Source: Halosolutus halophilus
GTDB taxonomy: Archaea > Halobacteriota > Halobacteria > Halobacteriales > Natrialbaceae
Reading direction: 5' to 3'
Assembly: GCF_022869805.1 (NCBI RefSeq)
Contig: NZ_CP094974.1
Coordinates: forward strand, 372,001 to 436,000
Length of the DNA: 64,000 nucleotides
The position numbers were made by a program, and so were the translations under genes. Positions 1-8,887 of the stretch are shown in pieces. Below the pieces are notes generated by a model that saw nothing but the letters and a program-made list of their open reading frames with translations, did not search any database and was not told the origin of the DNA. The first letter of the stretch is position 1. The number at the start of each line of letters is the position of its first letter.

Positions 1-483
1 GTCGGGCTTTGCTTCGGTCTCGGATTCGGCTCCGTCTTCCGTTCCGGTCCCGTCGTCGGCCTCGGTTCCGTCCGCCACTTCGGACCCGTCCTCGGCCGCC
101 TCGGGCTTGCCGTCGTCGACCTCCATCGCCTCGTAGGCCCGGTACCGGCGGTAGGCGAACACGGACAGGGTGGTGGCACCAGCGAGCAGGGCGAGACTGC
201 GGGTCGTCCGGCCCTCGAAGAACAGGAAGAGGAGGCCGAGCGACGCGGCCAGGATCGCCGCGTTGAGGACGAGCACCAGACTCCAGAAGTGCTCGAGGAG
301 TTCTCCCGGAACGTCCGTCTCGGCGGTCGAGACGTCGGGGATCGACACCGACGTCGACTCGGCGGTCGATTCCCCGCGCTCCCGCGAGACGTCGGGGATC
401 GTCAACGAGTCGCTGTCCGGATCCCTGAACTCCTCTTCCGGATCGTACTCCTCCGGTTCGTGCTCGGTCCGATCGAACAGCAC
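1..483 (-). CDS. Haloarchaeal membrane protein, DUF7322-like (C-terminus cut by window edge)
   Basis: The reading frame is open on the minus strand from a GTG at 483 to the window edge with no stop, so at least 161 residues are present and the C-terminus is missing. The N-terminus is acidic (FDRTEHEPEEYDPEEEF), followed by a linker in which SIPDVS-like segments recur. Residues about 70-115 form two hydrophobic helices separated by a short basic loop (EGRTTRS). An acidic tail rich in E, D, G and T follows. The organisation resembles the haloarchaeal DUF7322 family, of unknown function; that name is from memory. It probably sits in the cytoplasmic membrane with acidic cytoplasmic ends. The start is the only in-frame candidate near the acidic N-terminus. 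The gene follows the small gene at 563-751 on the same strand after 79 nt and may be co-transcribed with it. Confidence 0.6.
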   Translation of the reverse strand, partial: MLFDRTEHEPEEYDPEEEFRDPDSDSLTIPDVSRERGESTAESTSVSIPDVSTAETDVPGELLEHFWSLVLVLNAAILAASLGLLFLFFEGRTTRSLALLAGATTLSVFAYRRYRAYEAMEVDDGKPEAAEDGSEVADGTEADDGTGTEDGAESETEAKPD

Positions 484-562
484 ACCTATCCGGACGAGAA
501 GCGGCCGCAAAAGGGTTCGCGTTCGGGTCGGCCTGTGCCTGCGTCTCGGACCTCGGGAGCGC

Positions 563-751
563 TCAGGCGAGATCGTCGAGTGCGAGCGTCTGGGACGTCT
601 CTACCCAGGCAAGTGGGTTCTCGGCGTCGTAGAAGACGATGCCGTCTTCCGTCTCGTAGGATTCGATCGTCGCGGTCTCGTCGAGATCGCTACGCGGTTC
701 GCTACTGTCCGTCGTCTCGTCGTCGTTCACACGGGTGGACACTTCGATCAC
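563..751 (-). CDS. Small conserved haloarchaeal protein (DUF7331-like)
   Basis: A 62-residue acidic protein beginning with GTG at 751. The core contains YETEDGIVFYDAENPLAWVE, a pattern I recall from a family of very small haloarchaeal proteins of unknown function (DUF7331). There is no membrane segment, cysteine cluster or enzymatic motif. On the minus strand a TATA-like stretch (cttaac) lies at about 762-768, so the transcript would begin at or just before the GTG and be leaderless. The gene is divergent from polB, separated by about 137 nt. Function is unknown. Confidence 0.65.
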   Translation of the reverse strand: MIEVSTRVNDDETTDSSEPRSDLDETATIESYETEDGIVFYDAENPLAWVETSQTLALDDLA

Positions 752-857
752 CTGACTGTATGTTAAGTGTTACCACATTATATGTCTTGTTGCCCCCACA
801 AAATCACGTTGTAGTTGGCGGTCAGTGGCCGGCGATGCCCGGATCGGAGTACTGGGG

Positions 858-865
858 TTTTTATT
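858..865 (+). promoter_or_regulatory. TATA box of polB
   Basis: The T/A stretch tttttatt is centred about 27 nt upstream of the ATG at 889, in otherwise GC-rich DNA. This is the archaeal TATA-to-start spacing, so the transcript is probably leaderless. It also argues for the ATG at 889 over the longer frame that is open from 289. Confidence 0.6.
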
Positions 866-888
866 CGCCGACTTCGAACCTCGGGACC

Positions 889-3618
889 ATGACTGAGGCG
901 GGCCAGGCCGGACTCGCGGAGTTTGCTGAGGCGTCCGACGACCGGCCGGACGAAGAGGCAGTTGCCGTCGCCGGCAACGGCGGCACCGATGCCGCGGACG
1001 TAATCGACGTGCTCGAAGAGACCCTTCCGGAAGCGGACGGCGACGTCGAACTCGCCGTCATGCAGGTCGATTACACCGTCGCCGGCTACGGGGACGAGGA
1101 GCGACCGATCATGCACGTGTTCGGGCGAACGCCCGACGGCGAACTCGAACACGTCCAGGTCGTCGGCTTCCGGCCGTACTTCTACGCGCCGACGGGCACG
1201 CTCGATCGGCCTCCGGAGGAGGAGTACGATCGACTCACCGGCAGCCGCGACGTCGACAGGAACGGCGACCCCTACGAGAGCATCCGTGGCGAGAAACTGA
1301 CCAAGATCTTCGGCCAGACGCCGCGCGACGTCGGGCAGGTGCGCGACGAGTTCGAGCACTACGAGGCGGACATCCTCTTCCCGAACCGGTTCCTGATCGA
1401 CAAGGACGTCCGCAGCGGCATCCGCGTTCCGGAACGCCGCGCCGAGGATGACTCCCTCGTCGTCCCCCACGGGGAGGTCGAGGCCATCGACGTCCACGCC
1501 GAGCCGCGCGTCTGTACGTTCGACATCGAGGTCGACGATCGATCGGGGTTCCCGGAGGACGGCGAGGAACCGATCGTCTGTCTCACCAGCCACGACTCGT
1601 ACCGCGACGAGTACGTCATGTGGCTCTACGAGGCCCCGATCGGCGACGGTCCGATCCCGACCGAGATCGCGGACTACGAGCCGATCGAGGGATCGCTCGA
1701 CCACGAGGTCCGGGCGTTCGACGAGGAGGAGGCGATGCTCGACGCCTTCATCGAGTACATCGACGACGAGACCGATCCGGACGTCCTCACCGGCTGGAAC
1801 TTCGAGGATTTCGACGCACCGTACCTCCTCGATCGGCTGGAGGAACTCCAGGGCCCCCACGAGTACGATCTCTCGATCGATCGCCTCTCCCGCGTCGACG
1901 AGGTCTGGCGGAGCAACTGGGGCGGCCCGGACATCAAGGGACGGGTCGTCTTCGACCTCCTGTATGGCTACCAGCGGATGGTCTTCTCCGAACTGGATTC
2001 CTACCGGCTGGATGCCGTCGGCGAGGCGGAACTGGGCGTGGGGAAAGAGCGGTACACCGGCGACATCGGCGACCTCTGGGAGGACGATCCCACGCAACTG
2101 CTCGCGTACAACCTGCGGGACGTCGAAATCTGCGTCGAACTCGATCGCCAGCAGGAGATCATCCCGTTCTGGGACGAGGTGCGCTCCTTCGTGGGGTGCA
2201 AACTCGAGGACGCGCCGACGCCGGGCGACGCGGTCGACATGTACGTCCTCCACGAGGCACACGGCCGGTTCGCCCTCCCTTCGAAGGGCCAGCAGGAGGC
2301 CGGCGAGGAGTACGAGGGCGGCGCGGTGTTCGAGCCGATCACGGGCGTCAAGGAGAACGTCACGGTACTCGACCTGAAGTCGCTGTATCCCATGTGCATG
2401 ACGACGGTCAACGCCTCGCCCGAGACGAAAGTCGATCCCGACGAGTACGACGGTGAGACCTACATCGCACCCACCGAACCCGAGCCGATCCACTTCCGCA
2501 AGGAACCCGACGGTGTGATGCGCGAGATGATCACGGAACTGCTCGCCGAACGCGAGGAGAAGAAGGACCTGCGAAACGAGTACGAGCCCGGGACCCCCGA
2601 GTACGAGCAGTACGATCGCCAGCAAGGGGCGGTGAAGGTCATCATGAATTCGTTGTACGGAGTATCGGGATGGGAACAATTCCGATTATATGACAAAGAA
2701 GCTGCATCTGCAATCACCGCTACTGGGCGCGAGGTGATCGAATTTACGGAGACTGCCGCAAACGAACTCGACTATCAGGTAGCGTATGGTGACACCGACT
2801 CGGTCATGCTCGAACTCGGCCCCGAGGTCTCGAAAGAGGAGGCACTCGAGCAATCGTTCGAGATCGAGGAGTACCTCAACGATCGCTACGACGACTTCGC
2901 CCGCGAGGACCTGAACGCCGAAGAACACCGCTTCCAGATCGAGTTCGAGAAACTCTACCGGCGATTCTTCCAGGCGGGCACGAAGAAACGCTACGCCGGC
3001 CACATCATCTGGAAGGAAGGGAAAGACGTCGACGACGTCGATATCACCGGTTTCGAGTACAAACGCTCGGACATCGCGCCGATCACGAAGGAGGTCCAGC
3101 ACCAGGTCATCGAGATGATCGTCAAGGAGGGCGACATCGAGGGGGCGAAGGAGTACGTCAACGGGGTTATCGAAGACGTTCTCGCGGGCGAGGTCTCCCT
3201 CGAGGAGATCGGGATCCCCGGCGGCATCGGCAAGCGACTGGACAACTACGACACCGACACGGCCCAGGTCCGGGGCGCGAAGTACGCGAACCTGTTGCTC
3301 GGGACGAACTTCCAGCGCGGGAGCAAACCCAAGCGGCTCTACCTCGATCGGGTCGACCCCTCGTTCTTCCGGCGGATGGAAGCCGAAGAAGGGTTCGATC
3401 CCCAGCACGATCCCCTCTACGGCGCGTTCAAACGAAATCCCGACGTTATCTGCTTCGAGTACGACGACCAGGTCCCCGAGGAATTCGAGGTCGACTACGA
3501 CAAGATGCTCGAGAAGACCCTGAAGGGACCGATCGAGCGTATCCTCGAGGCGCTGGACGTCTCGTGGGAGGAAGTCAAGAGTGGCCAGGAGCAAACCGGT
3601 CTAGATAGTTTCATGTAA
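889..3618 (+). CDS. polB: DNA polymerase family B (replicative PolB)
   Basis: A 909-residue family-B DNA polymerase with 3'-5' proofreading exonuclease. Exo motif I is FDIE at residues 211-214, Exo II is the NFEDFD segment and Exo III is YNLRDVE. Polymerase motif A is DLKSLYP (from residue 495), motif B is KVIMNSLYG (583-591) and motif C is YGDTDS (633-638), so all catalytic aspartates are present. It is longer than thermococcal PolB (about 775 residues), partly through an acidic N-terminal extension. No intein is present. The DNA for residues 587-634, exactly between motif B and motif C, uses many A/T-ending and rare codons (TTA, CGA, TTG, GTA, GCA) and is 48% G+C, against about 67% just upstream. 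The frame is open from 289, but the TATA box and normal family start favour ATG 889. It acts at the replication fork. Confidence 0.97.
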   Translation: MTEAGQAGLAEFAEASDDRPDEEAVAVAGNGGTDAADVIDVLEETLPEADGDVELAVMQVDYTVAGYGDEERPIMHVFGRTPDGELEHVQVVGFRPYFYAPTGTLDRPPEEEYDRLTGSRDVDRNGDPYESIRGEKLTKIFGQTPRDVGQVRDEFEHYEADILFPNRFLIDKDVRSGIRVPERRAEDDSLVVPHGEVEAIDVHAEPRVCTFDIEVDDRSGFPEDGEEPIVCLTSHDSYRDEYVMWLYEAPIGDGPIPTEIADYEPIEGSLDHEVRAFDEEEAMLDAFIEYIDDETDPDVLTGWNFEDFDAPYLLDRLEELQGPHEYDLSIDRLSRVDEVWRSNWGGPDIKGRVVFDLLYGYQRMVFSELDSYRLDAVGEAELGVGKERYTGDIGDLWEDDPTQLLAYNLRDVEICVELDRQQEIIPFWDEVRSFVGCKLEDAPTPGDAVDMYVLHEAHGRFALPSKGQQEAGEEYEGGAVFEPITGVKENVTVLDLKSLYPMCMTTVNASPETKVDPDEYDGETYIAPTEPEPIHFRKEPDGVMREMITELLAEREEKKDLRNEYEPGTPEYEQYDRQQGAVKVIMNSLYGVSGWEQFRLYDKEAASAITATGREVIEFTETAANELDYQVAYGDTDSVMLELGPEVSKEEALEQSFEIEEYLNDRYDDFAREDLNAEEHRFQIEFEKLYRRFFQAGTKKRYAGHIIWKEGKDVDDVDITGFEYKRSDIAPITKEVQHQVIEMIVKEGDIEGAKEYVNGVIEDVLAGEVSLEEIGIPGGIGKRLDNYDTDTAQVRGAKYANLLLGTNFQRGSKPKRLYLDRVDPSFFRRMEAEEGFDPQHDPLYGAFKRNPDVICFEYDDQVPEEFEVDYDKMLEKTLKGPIERILEALDVSWEEVKSGQEQTGLDSFM

Positions 3619-3850
3619 CGGTCCGGCCCGATTCTCTCGAGATGCACGTTCACAGCTTAATACGGGTAAATTACACCATCCGTATATCCTAACGTACCGT
3701 ACGTGCGTTCCGATTCACCGTACAATATCCTCGGCCCTGTTCAACGTCGATTTATGATTCGGAAAATTATTTTATCATTGCAAAACCGTATCCAATTGGA
3801 TACGAAACCGTTATCAGTCATACGACCCACCGTTCAGACGACAGAGTACT
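3619..3850. promoter_or_regulatory. AT-rich intergenic region: suf operon promoter
   Basis: A 232-nt gap between polB and sufC, clearly more AT-rich than the flanking genes. A TATA-like element (ttattttat, 3767-3775) lies about 25 nt before the centre of a perfect 18-bp palindrome. No gene is seen here; the short plus-strand frame in this stretch lacks coding character. Confidence 0.6.
3787..3804. promoter_or_regulatory. 18-bp perfect palindrome, candidate suf operator
   Basis: CGTATCCAATTGGATACG is fully self-complementary over 18 bp. Its centre lies about 25 nt downstream of the TATA-like element at 3767-3775, so it would overlap the transcription start of sufCBD. It sits 46 nt upstream of the sufC ATG. 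That position suits a repressor blocking initiation. The regulator is unknown; a metal- or redox-responsive protein such as the DtxR homologue at 9492 is a guess. Confidence 0.5.
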
Positions 3851-4762
3851 ATGGCACGTCTCGAACTAACCAACCTGCACGCGGAAGTAGCGGAGGGCGG
3901 CGAGAAGATTCTCGACGGAGTCGATCTCGAGGTCGAGTCCGGCGAGATCCACGCCCTGATGGGACCGAACGGGTCGGGGAAGTCGACGACCGCGAAGGTC
4001 ATCGCCGGCCACCCGGCCTACGAGGTCACCGAGGGTGAAGTCCTGATTCACATCGAGGAAGACGAGTTCGGCGACGATATCGAGATCGACGAGGACCAGC
4101 GCACCTGGGACCTGCTCGACCTCGAACCCAACGAGCGCGCGGCACTCGGCGTCTTCCTCGGCTTCCAGTACCCCGCCGAGATCGAGGGCGTCACGATGAC
4201 CAACTTCCTCCGGACGGCGCTCAACGCCAAGATCGAGGAGCGCGAAGAACTCTTCGAGGACGAGGAGGAAGACGAAGCGGCGGAGGAAGACGAAGCAGGC
4301 TTCGAGACCTCGCCGATGGAAGGCCCCGCGGACGAGGGCGAGATCGGCGTCGCCGAGTTCCAAGGAATCCTCCAGGAGAAGATGGAGCAACTGGACATGG
4401 ACGAGAAGTTCGCCCAGCGATACCTCAACGCCGGCTTCTCCGGCGGCGAGAAGAAGCAGAACGAAGTGCTGCAGGCGGCCATCCTCGAACCTTCGATCGC
4501 CGTTCTCGACGAGATCGACTCCGGGCTCGACATCGATCGGCTGCAGGACGTCTCGAACGGCATCAACGCGCTGCGCGACGAGCAGGGCACGGGGATCCTC
4601 CAGATCACCCACTATCAGCGCATTCTCGATTACGTCGAACCCGATCACGTCCACGTGATGCTCGACGGAAAGATCGCGAAGAGCGGCGGTCCCGAACTCG
4701 CCGAGGCGCTCGAAGACGAGGGGTACGACTGGGTCCGCGAAGAGGCCTACGGCACCGCGTAA
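3851..4762 (+). CDS. sufC: Fe-S cluster assembly ATPase SufC
   Basis: A 303-residue ABC-type ATPase that drives the SufBCD scaffold complex in cytoplasmic iron-sulfur cluster assembly. Walker A is GPNGSGKST at residues 38-46, the signature [10 protein letters not shown] starts near 196, Walker B is [11 protein letters not shown] with D220/E221, and the switch histidine lies in QITHYQRIL. Bacterial SufC is about 250 residues; the extra length is a very acidic insertion at about 125-165, typical of halophilic homologues. It heads sufC-sufB-sufD, with sufB starting 61 nt downstream. The ATG at 3851 begins the normal family N-terminus ([10 protein letters not shown]). Confidence 0.96.
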   Translation: MARLELTNLHAEVAEGGEKILDGVDLEVESGEIHALMGPNGSGKSTTAKVIAGHPAYEVTEGEVLIHIEEDEFGDDIEIDEDQRTWDLLDLEPNERAALGVFLGFQYPAEIEGVTMTNFLRTALNAKIEEREELFEDEEEDEAAEEDEAGFETSPMEGPADEGEIGVAEFQGILQEKMEQLDMDEKFAQRYLNAGFSGGEKKQNEVLQAAILEPSIAVLDEIDSGLDIDRLQDVSNGINALRDEQGTGILQITHYQRILDYVEPDHVHVMLDGKIAKSGGPELAEALEDEGYDWVREEAYGTA

Positions 4763-4823
4763 CCGAATACGGCTAGAACAACGGTAATAACCCTACAGCC
4801 GTAACCATATACACAATCAAATT

Positions 4824-6254
4824 ATGAGTTCCGAACAAGACCACCTCAAAGACACCGACACCGAAGCGCGGTTCGAGTTCAAGAAAGAACAGAACGCCGC
4901 GGTGAAATCCGACAAGGGCCTGACCGAGGAGATCATCCGCATGATCTCCGAGGACAAGGACGAGCCCGACTGGATGCTCGAGCGCCGCCTGCGCGCGCTC
5001 CAGCAGTACCAGAACATGCCGATGCCCTCGGGCTGGCCCGGCATGCCCGATCTCTCCGGGCTGGACGTAGAAGAAATCGTCCCGTACATCCGTCCCGACG
5101 TCGACAAGCGCGAAGGCGTCGACGACTGGACGGAACTGCCCGACGAGATCAAAGACACCTTCGACAAACTCGGCATTCCGGAGGCGGAGAAGAACGCCCT
5201 CTCCGGCGTCGGTGCCCAGTACGAGTCGGAGGTCGTCTACCAGAACATGCAAGAGCAGTGGGAGGAGAAGGGTGTCATCTTCATGAACATGGACCGCGCG
5301 GTCCAGGAGCACCCCGAACTCGTCAAAGAGCACTTCATGACGACCTGCGTGCCGCCGAGCGACAACAAGTTCGCGGCGCTGCACGGGGCCGTCTGGTCCG
5401 GCGGGTCGTTCGTCTACGTCCCCGAGGGCGTCACCGTCGAGATGCCCGTCCAGGCCTACTTCCGGATGAACTCCGAGGGGATGGGCCAGTTCGAGCACAC
5501 GCTGATCATCGCCGAGGAGGGGTCGGAAGTCCACTACATCGAGGGCTGTTCCGCGCCCAAGTACGGCACCCACAACCTCCACTCCGGCGGCGTCGAGGTC
5601 TTCGTGGGCGAAGACGCTCACGTCCAGTACTCCACGGTCCAGAACTGGTCGAAGAACACCTACAACCTCAACACCAAGCGCGCCATCGTCGAGGAAAACG
5701 GTACGATGGAGTGGGTCTCCGGCAGCATGGGCTCGAAAGCGACCATGCTCTACCCGTGCTCGATCCTCAAGGGTCGCGGCGCGACCGACACCCACATCAC
5801 GATCGCCTTCGCGGGCGAGGGTCAGGACATCGACACCGGTGCGAAGGTGTACCACAACGCGCCGAACACGAGTTCGACCATCGAGTCCAAGTCGATCTCC
5901 AAGGACGGCGGCCGCACTAACTACCGCGGCCTCGTCCACATCGCCGACGGTGCCGAGAACTCGAGCACTGCGGTCGAGTGCGACGCGCTGATGTTCGACA
6001 ACGAGTCCACGTCGGACACCATGCCGTACATGGAGATCGAGGAGTCGAAGGTCGACGTCGCCCACGAGGCGACCGTCGGCAAGATCGGCGACGAGGACAT
6101 CTTCTACCTCCAGTCGCGCGGACTGGACGACGACGACGCCAAGAAGATGATCGTCGCCGGCTTCATCGAGCCGATCACGGAGGAACTGCCGATCGAGTAC
6201 GCGGTCGAACTCAACCGCCTCATCGAACTCGAGATGGAAGGTAGCCTCGGATAA
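4824..6254 (+). CDS. sufB: Fe-S cluster assembly scaffold SufB
   Basis: A 476-residue SufB, the scaffold on which Fe-S clusters are built with SufC and SufD. The N-terminal helical region carries the SufB hallmarks DEPDWMLERRLRAL and PEAEKNALSGVGAQYESE. The C-terminal two thirds form the beta-helix core with YIEGCSAP, SRGLDDDDAKKMIVAGFIEP and a final helix. The conserved cysteine in EGCSAP is present. It lies 61 nt after sufC, in a short AT-rich gap that could also hold a weak internal promoter. Only 1 nt separates its stop from the sufD start, so the two are translationally linked. Confidence 0.97.
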   Translation: MSSEQDHLKDTDTEARFEFKKEQNAAVKSDKGLTEEIIRMISEDKDEPDWMLERRLRALQQYQNMPMPSGWPGMPDLSGLDVEEIVPYIRPDVDKREGVDDWTELPDEIKDTFDKLGIPEAEKNALSGVGAQYESEVVYQNMQEQWEEKGVIFMNMDRAVQEHPELVKEHFMTTCVPPSDNKFAALHGAVWSGGSFVYVPEGVTVEMPVQAYFRMNSEGMGQFEHTLIIAEEGSEVHYIEGCSAPKYGTHNLHSGGVEVFVGEDAHVQYSTVQNWSKNTYNLNTKRAIVEENGTMEWVSGSMGSKATMLYPCSILKGRGATDTHITIAFAGEGQDIDTGAKVYHNAPNTSSTIESKSISKDGGRTNYRGLVHIADGAENSSTAVECDALMFDNESTSDTMPYMEIEESKVDVAHEATVGKIGDEDIFYLQSRGLDDDDAKKMIVAGFIEPITEELPIEYAVELNRLIELEMEGSLG

Positions 6255-6255
6255 T

Positions 6256-7470
6256 ATGAGCACGCAGGTACACGCCAATCTGACGGAAGAACAGGTCCGC
6301 GAAATCAGCGGGAACCTCGACGAACCCGACTGGCTCCTCGAAATCCGCCTCGAAGCGCTCGAGGCGCTCGAGGATCTGGACATGCCCGACGTCATCCGGA
6401 CGCCGGGTCGCGACTGGACGAACCTCCACGATCTGGACTTCGAGTCGCTCGTCGATCCGCTGAACGCCGCCGAAGACAAGGACCAGTTCGGACCCGAGGA
6501 CGCCGAGGTCCTTCCCTGGAGCGAGGCGGTCCAGGAGCACGAGGCGCTTCTGCAGGAGCAGTTCGGCTCCGTCGTGGACCCCCAGGAGAACTACCTGACG
6601 GCCCTCTCCACCGCGCTGTTTAGCACCGGAACCGTCGTCTACGTCCCCGAAGGCGTCGACGCCGAGGACGTCACCATCCGAACCGAGCAGAACTCCCGAT
6701 CGCTGTTCAACTACACGCTCGTCGTCACCGAGGAGTCGTCCTCGGTCACGATCCTCGAGCGTCAGGCCACGGGCGAGGAAGCCGAGGAGCAGTACTACAG
6801 CGGCATCGTCGAAGTAGCCGCCGGCGAAAACAGCCGCGTCCAGTACGGAAGCCTGCAAAATCTCTCGGAGGACGCCTACAACTTCACCGTCAAGCGCGGT
6901 GAGGCCGACACCTACGCGACGATCGACTGGATCGAGACCAACCTCGGCACCCAACTGACCAAGACCGAAGTGTCGACGACGCTCAGCGGCGACAGCTCCG
7001 AGACGCAGATCGTCGGGGCCTTCTACGGTCACAACGATCAGCACTTCGACCTCGACGCGAAGGTCTGGCATCGTGCGGAGCACACGACGGCGGACCTCGT
7101 CACGCGCGGCGTCACCGACGACGTCGCCCGATCGGTCTACGAGGGCGTCCAGGACGTCGGCCCGGACGCGTGGGACACCAGCTCCTACCAGCGCGAGAAC
7201 ACGCTGATGTTAAGCGACGAGTCCGAGGCCGACGCCTCGCCGAAGCTGATCATCAACAACCACGACACCGAGGCCAGCCACTCGGCGACGGTCGGCCAGA
7301 TCGACCGGGAGGACCTGCTGTACATGACCTCCCGTGGCATCGATCCGCGATCCGCGCGCAACATGCTCGTCGAGGGCTTCTTCGTGCCGGTCCTCGAGGA
7401 GATCGCGGTCGACGAACTGCGCGACGACCTCGAGGACCTGATCCGGACGCGTCTTCGCGAACGGCAGTGA
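6256..7470 (+). CDS. sufD: Fe-S cluster assembly protein SufD
   Basis: A 404-residue SufB/SufD-family protein following sufB after a single nucleotide. It repeats the N-terminal pattern NLDEPDWLLEIRLEALEALE and the C-terminal signature SRGIDPRSARNMLVEGFF, but lacks the SufB-specific cysteine segment, so SufD is the better name. SufD pairs with SufB and SufC and is needed for iron acquisition by the scaffold. The order C-B-D with no SufS or SufE nearby is usual for haloarchaea, so the cysteine desulfurase must be elsewhere. Confidence 0.95.
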   Translation: MSTQVHANLTEEQVREISGNLDEPDWLLEIRLEALEALEDLDMPDVIRTPGRDWTNLHDLDFESLVDPLNAAEDKDQFGPEDAEVLPWSEAVQEHEALLQEQFGSVVDPQENYLTALSTALFSTGTVVYVPEGVDAEDVTIRTEQNSRSLFNYTLVVTEESSSVTILERQATGEEAEEQYYSGIVEVAAGENSRVQYGSLQNLSEDAYNFTVKRGEADTYATIDWIETNLGTQLTKTEVSTTLSGDSSETQIVGAFYGHNDQHFDLDAKVWHRAEHTTADLVTRGVTDDVARSVYEGVQDVGPDAWDTSSYQRENTLMLSDESEADASPKLIINNHDTEASHSATVGQIDREDLLYMTSRGIDPRSARNMLVEGFFVPVLEEIAVDELRDDLEDLIRTRLRERQ

Positions 7471-7678
7471 GGACGGCTCGTGGGATCGTCGATCCCACGG
7501 CGACTTCGCGAACGAGGGTAGCGAGACTCGAGCGAAGCGAGCGTGTCGGGTTCTCGACGACGAGCACCGCCCGCCGTCGTCCCGACCGTATCGATCGCGG
7601 TCCGTTTTCTCCGACGATCGATCGCTGGGGAAATCGTCTGACGTCCTTTTTAGTACGTCAGCAGAGTAGCGAGTGGCG

Positions 7679-8803
7679 ATGCGGTCCCTCTCAGTCAAAC
7701 TGGACGACGACACCTTCGAGGCGCTCGAGATGGAGCGACGGCTGATCGGATTCGACAGCCGTGCCGCGTACGTCCGGTGGATCGTCGACCACCGGGCGTC
7801 GATCGCCGACGAACTCGACGACGGGCCCGACCTGCTCGAGGGCTATCGCGAGCGGATCGCCACGTTAGAGGGGGAACTGGCGGCACTGACCAGTCGGGAG
7901 CGACCGGAACCGGAGGGTGAGCGACCGGACGACCCGGAGCCGACTTCGGGCCGCGTCGACGCGACGGGCAGCGAATCGGCTCTCGCCCGCGACGGCGGCG
8001 TCGGAGCCGACGGCGACGCCAGTGACGGCGCGACGGCCAGTGCCGACGACGATGCCCGATCGGTCCCGAACGAGTCGCGAGCGGACGGCAACGGGTGGAC
8101 GCGAGCGAAGATCGATCCGTCGGTCCAGGTCCGGGGGTCCCCGCGAACGACTGTCTCCCGGGACCGTCCTGCCGAGACGGCGAGCAGTTCGACGGCCGAG
8201 GAGACGGCCGATCAGTCCGGAGCCGTAGATCCCGTGGCGGAGTCGAACACCGATCCCGGTCGCGATCCGGAATCGGGGTCGGATCCGGAACGGGAGTCGG
8301 ACCGGAACCCGGAATCGGAGTCGGCACACCTCTCGCCGGAACGCGTCGTGCGCATCCCGGGCGATCCCGTCTCGAAGGACGCCGACGTCCTCGAGACGGT
8401 CGAGTTCGATCGGCTCGACGAACTCTCGCGGCGTGCGGTCGCGAAGACGCGTTCCCGGCTGGACCGACCGGTCGAGACCGGCCTCGAGTACCGCTCGTCG
8501 ACGACGCTGGTCGACGAGACGATCCGGCCGGGCGAAGACGTGGTCGACCTCGATTCGCTGTCCGTCCCCGGTCGCGACGACGACGTGATCGAGGCTCGCC
8601 GGGAGGTCGCCGGGCGGGCGATCGCGTTCCTCCGGGACGAAGAGCGCGCGCGCAAATCCGACTTCGTCGACGCCCTGTACGCGGCGTCTCCCGCGGGGTA
8701 CGAGACGGCAGACAGCTGGTGGGCCTGTCTGAAGGGGGCCCTCAAACAGGTCGACGCGATCGAGGGCGGCGACGGCAGTCGGGTCTGGCGGTTCACCGGC
8801 TGA
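7679..8803 (+). CDS. Haloarchaeal protein with N-terminal DNA-binding-like domain and C-terminal winged-helix-like domain
   Basis: A 374-residue protein I cannot name. Residues 1-45 (MRSLSVKLDDDTFEALEME, then SRAAYVRWIVDHR) look like a ribbon-helix-helix DNA-binding unit. About 160 acidic, low-complexity residues rich in D, E, S, G and R follow. The C-terminal 150 residues are compact and end with DSWWACLKGALKQVDAIEG then SRVWRF, which looks like a small winged-helix fold. A TATA-like tttttagt at about 7648-7655 lies 25-30 nt upstream, so a leaderless start at ATG 7679 (or GTG 7673) fits. It sits alone between sufD and the ferritin-like gene. A regulatory or chromatin role is an inference. 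Confidence 0.6.
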   Translation: MRSLSVKLDDDTFEALEMERRLIGFDSRAAYVRWIVDHRASIADELDDGPDLLEGYRERIATLEGELAALTSRERPEPEGERPDDPEPTSGRVDATGSESALARDGGVGADGDASDGATASADDDARSVPNESRADGNGWTRAKIDPSVQVRGSPRTTVSRDRPAETASSSTAEETADQSGAVDPVAESNTDPGRDPESGSDPERESDRNPESESAHLSPERVVRIPGDPVSKDADVLETVEFDRLDELSRRAVAKTRSRLDRPVETGLEYRSSTTLVDETIRPGEDVVDLDSLSVPGRDDDVIEARREVAGRAIAFLRDEERARKSDFVDALYAASPAGYETADSWWACLKGALKQVDAIEGGDGSRVWRFTG

Positions 8804-8887
8804 AGCTGTGCTGCCTATCGATCGTCGCCGCGTTCGGATACCGATCGGATGCAGGAAGTTAAGTACCATGCACCCCGAAGGCCACCT

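Noticed and set aside
289-888. Frame continuous with polB from 289, which would give a 1109-residue protein
   Set aside because: The added 200 residues are Arg/Ser-rich and unlike haloarchaeal proteins, overlap the small minus-strand gene at 563-751 antisense, and a TATA box sits just before ATG 889.
778-2679. Long minus-strand frame of 633 codons inside polB
   Set aside because: It is antisense to a gene with all family-B polymerase motifs; GC-rich haloarchaeal genes commonly leave long shadow frames.
4773-6479. Minus-strand frame of 568 codons opposite sufB
   Set aside because: It is a shadow of sufB/sufD; its composition has no match to any fold I know and the plus-strand genes are certain.
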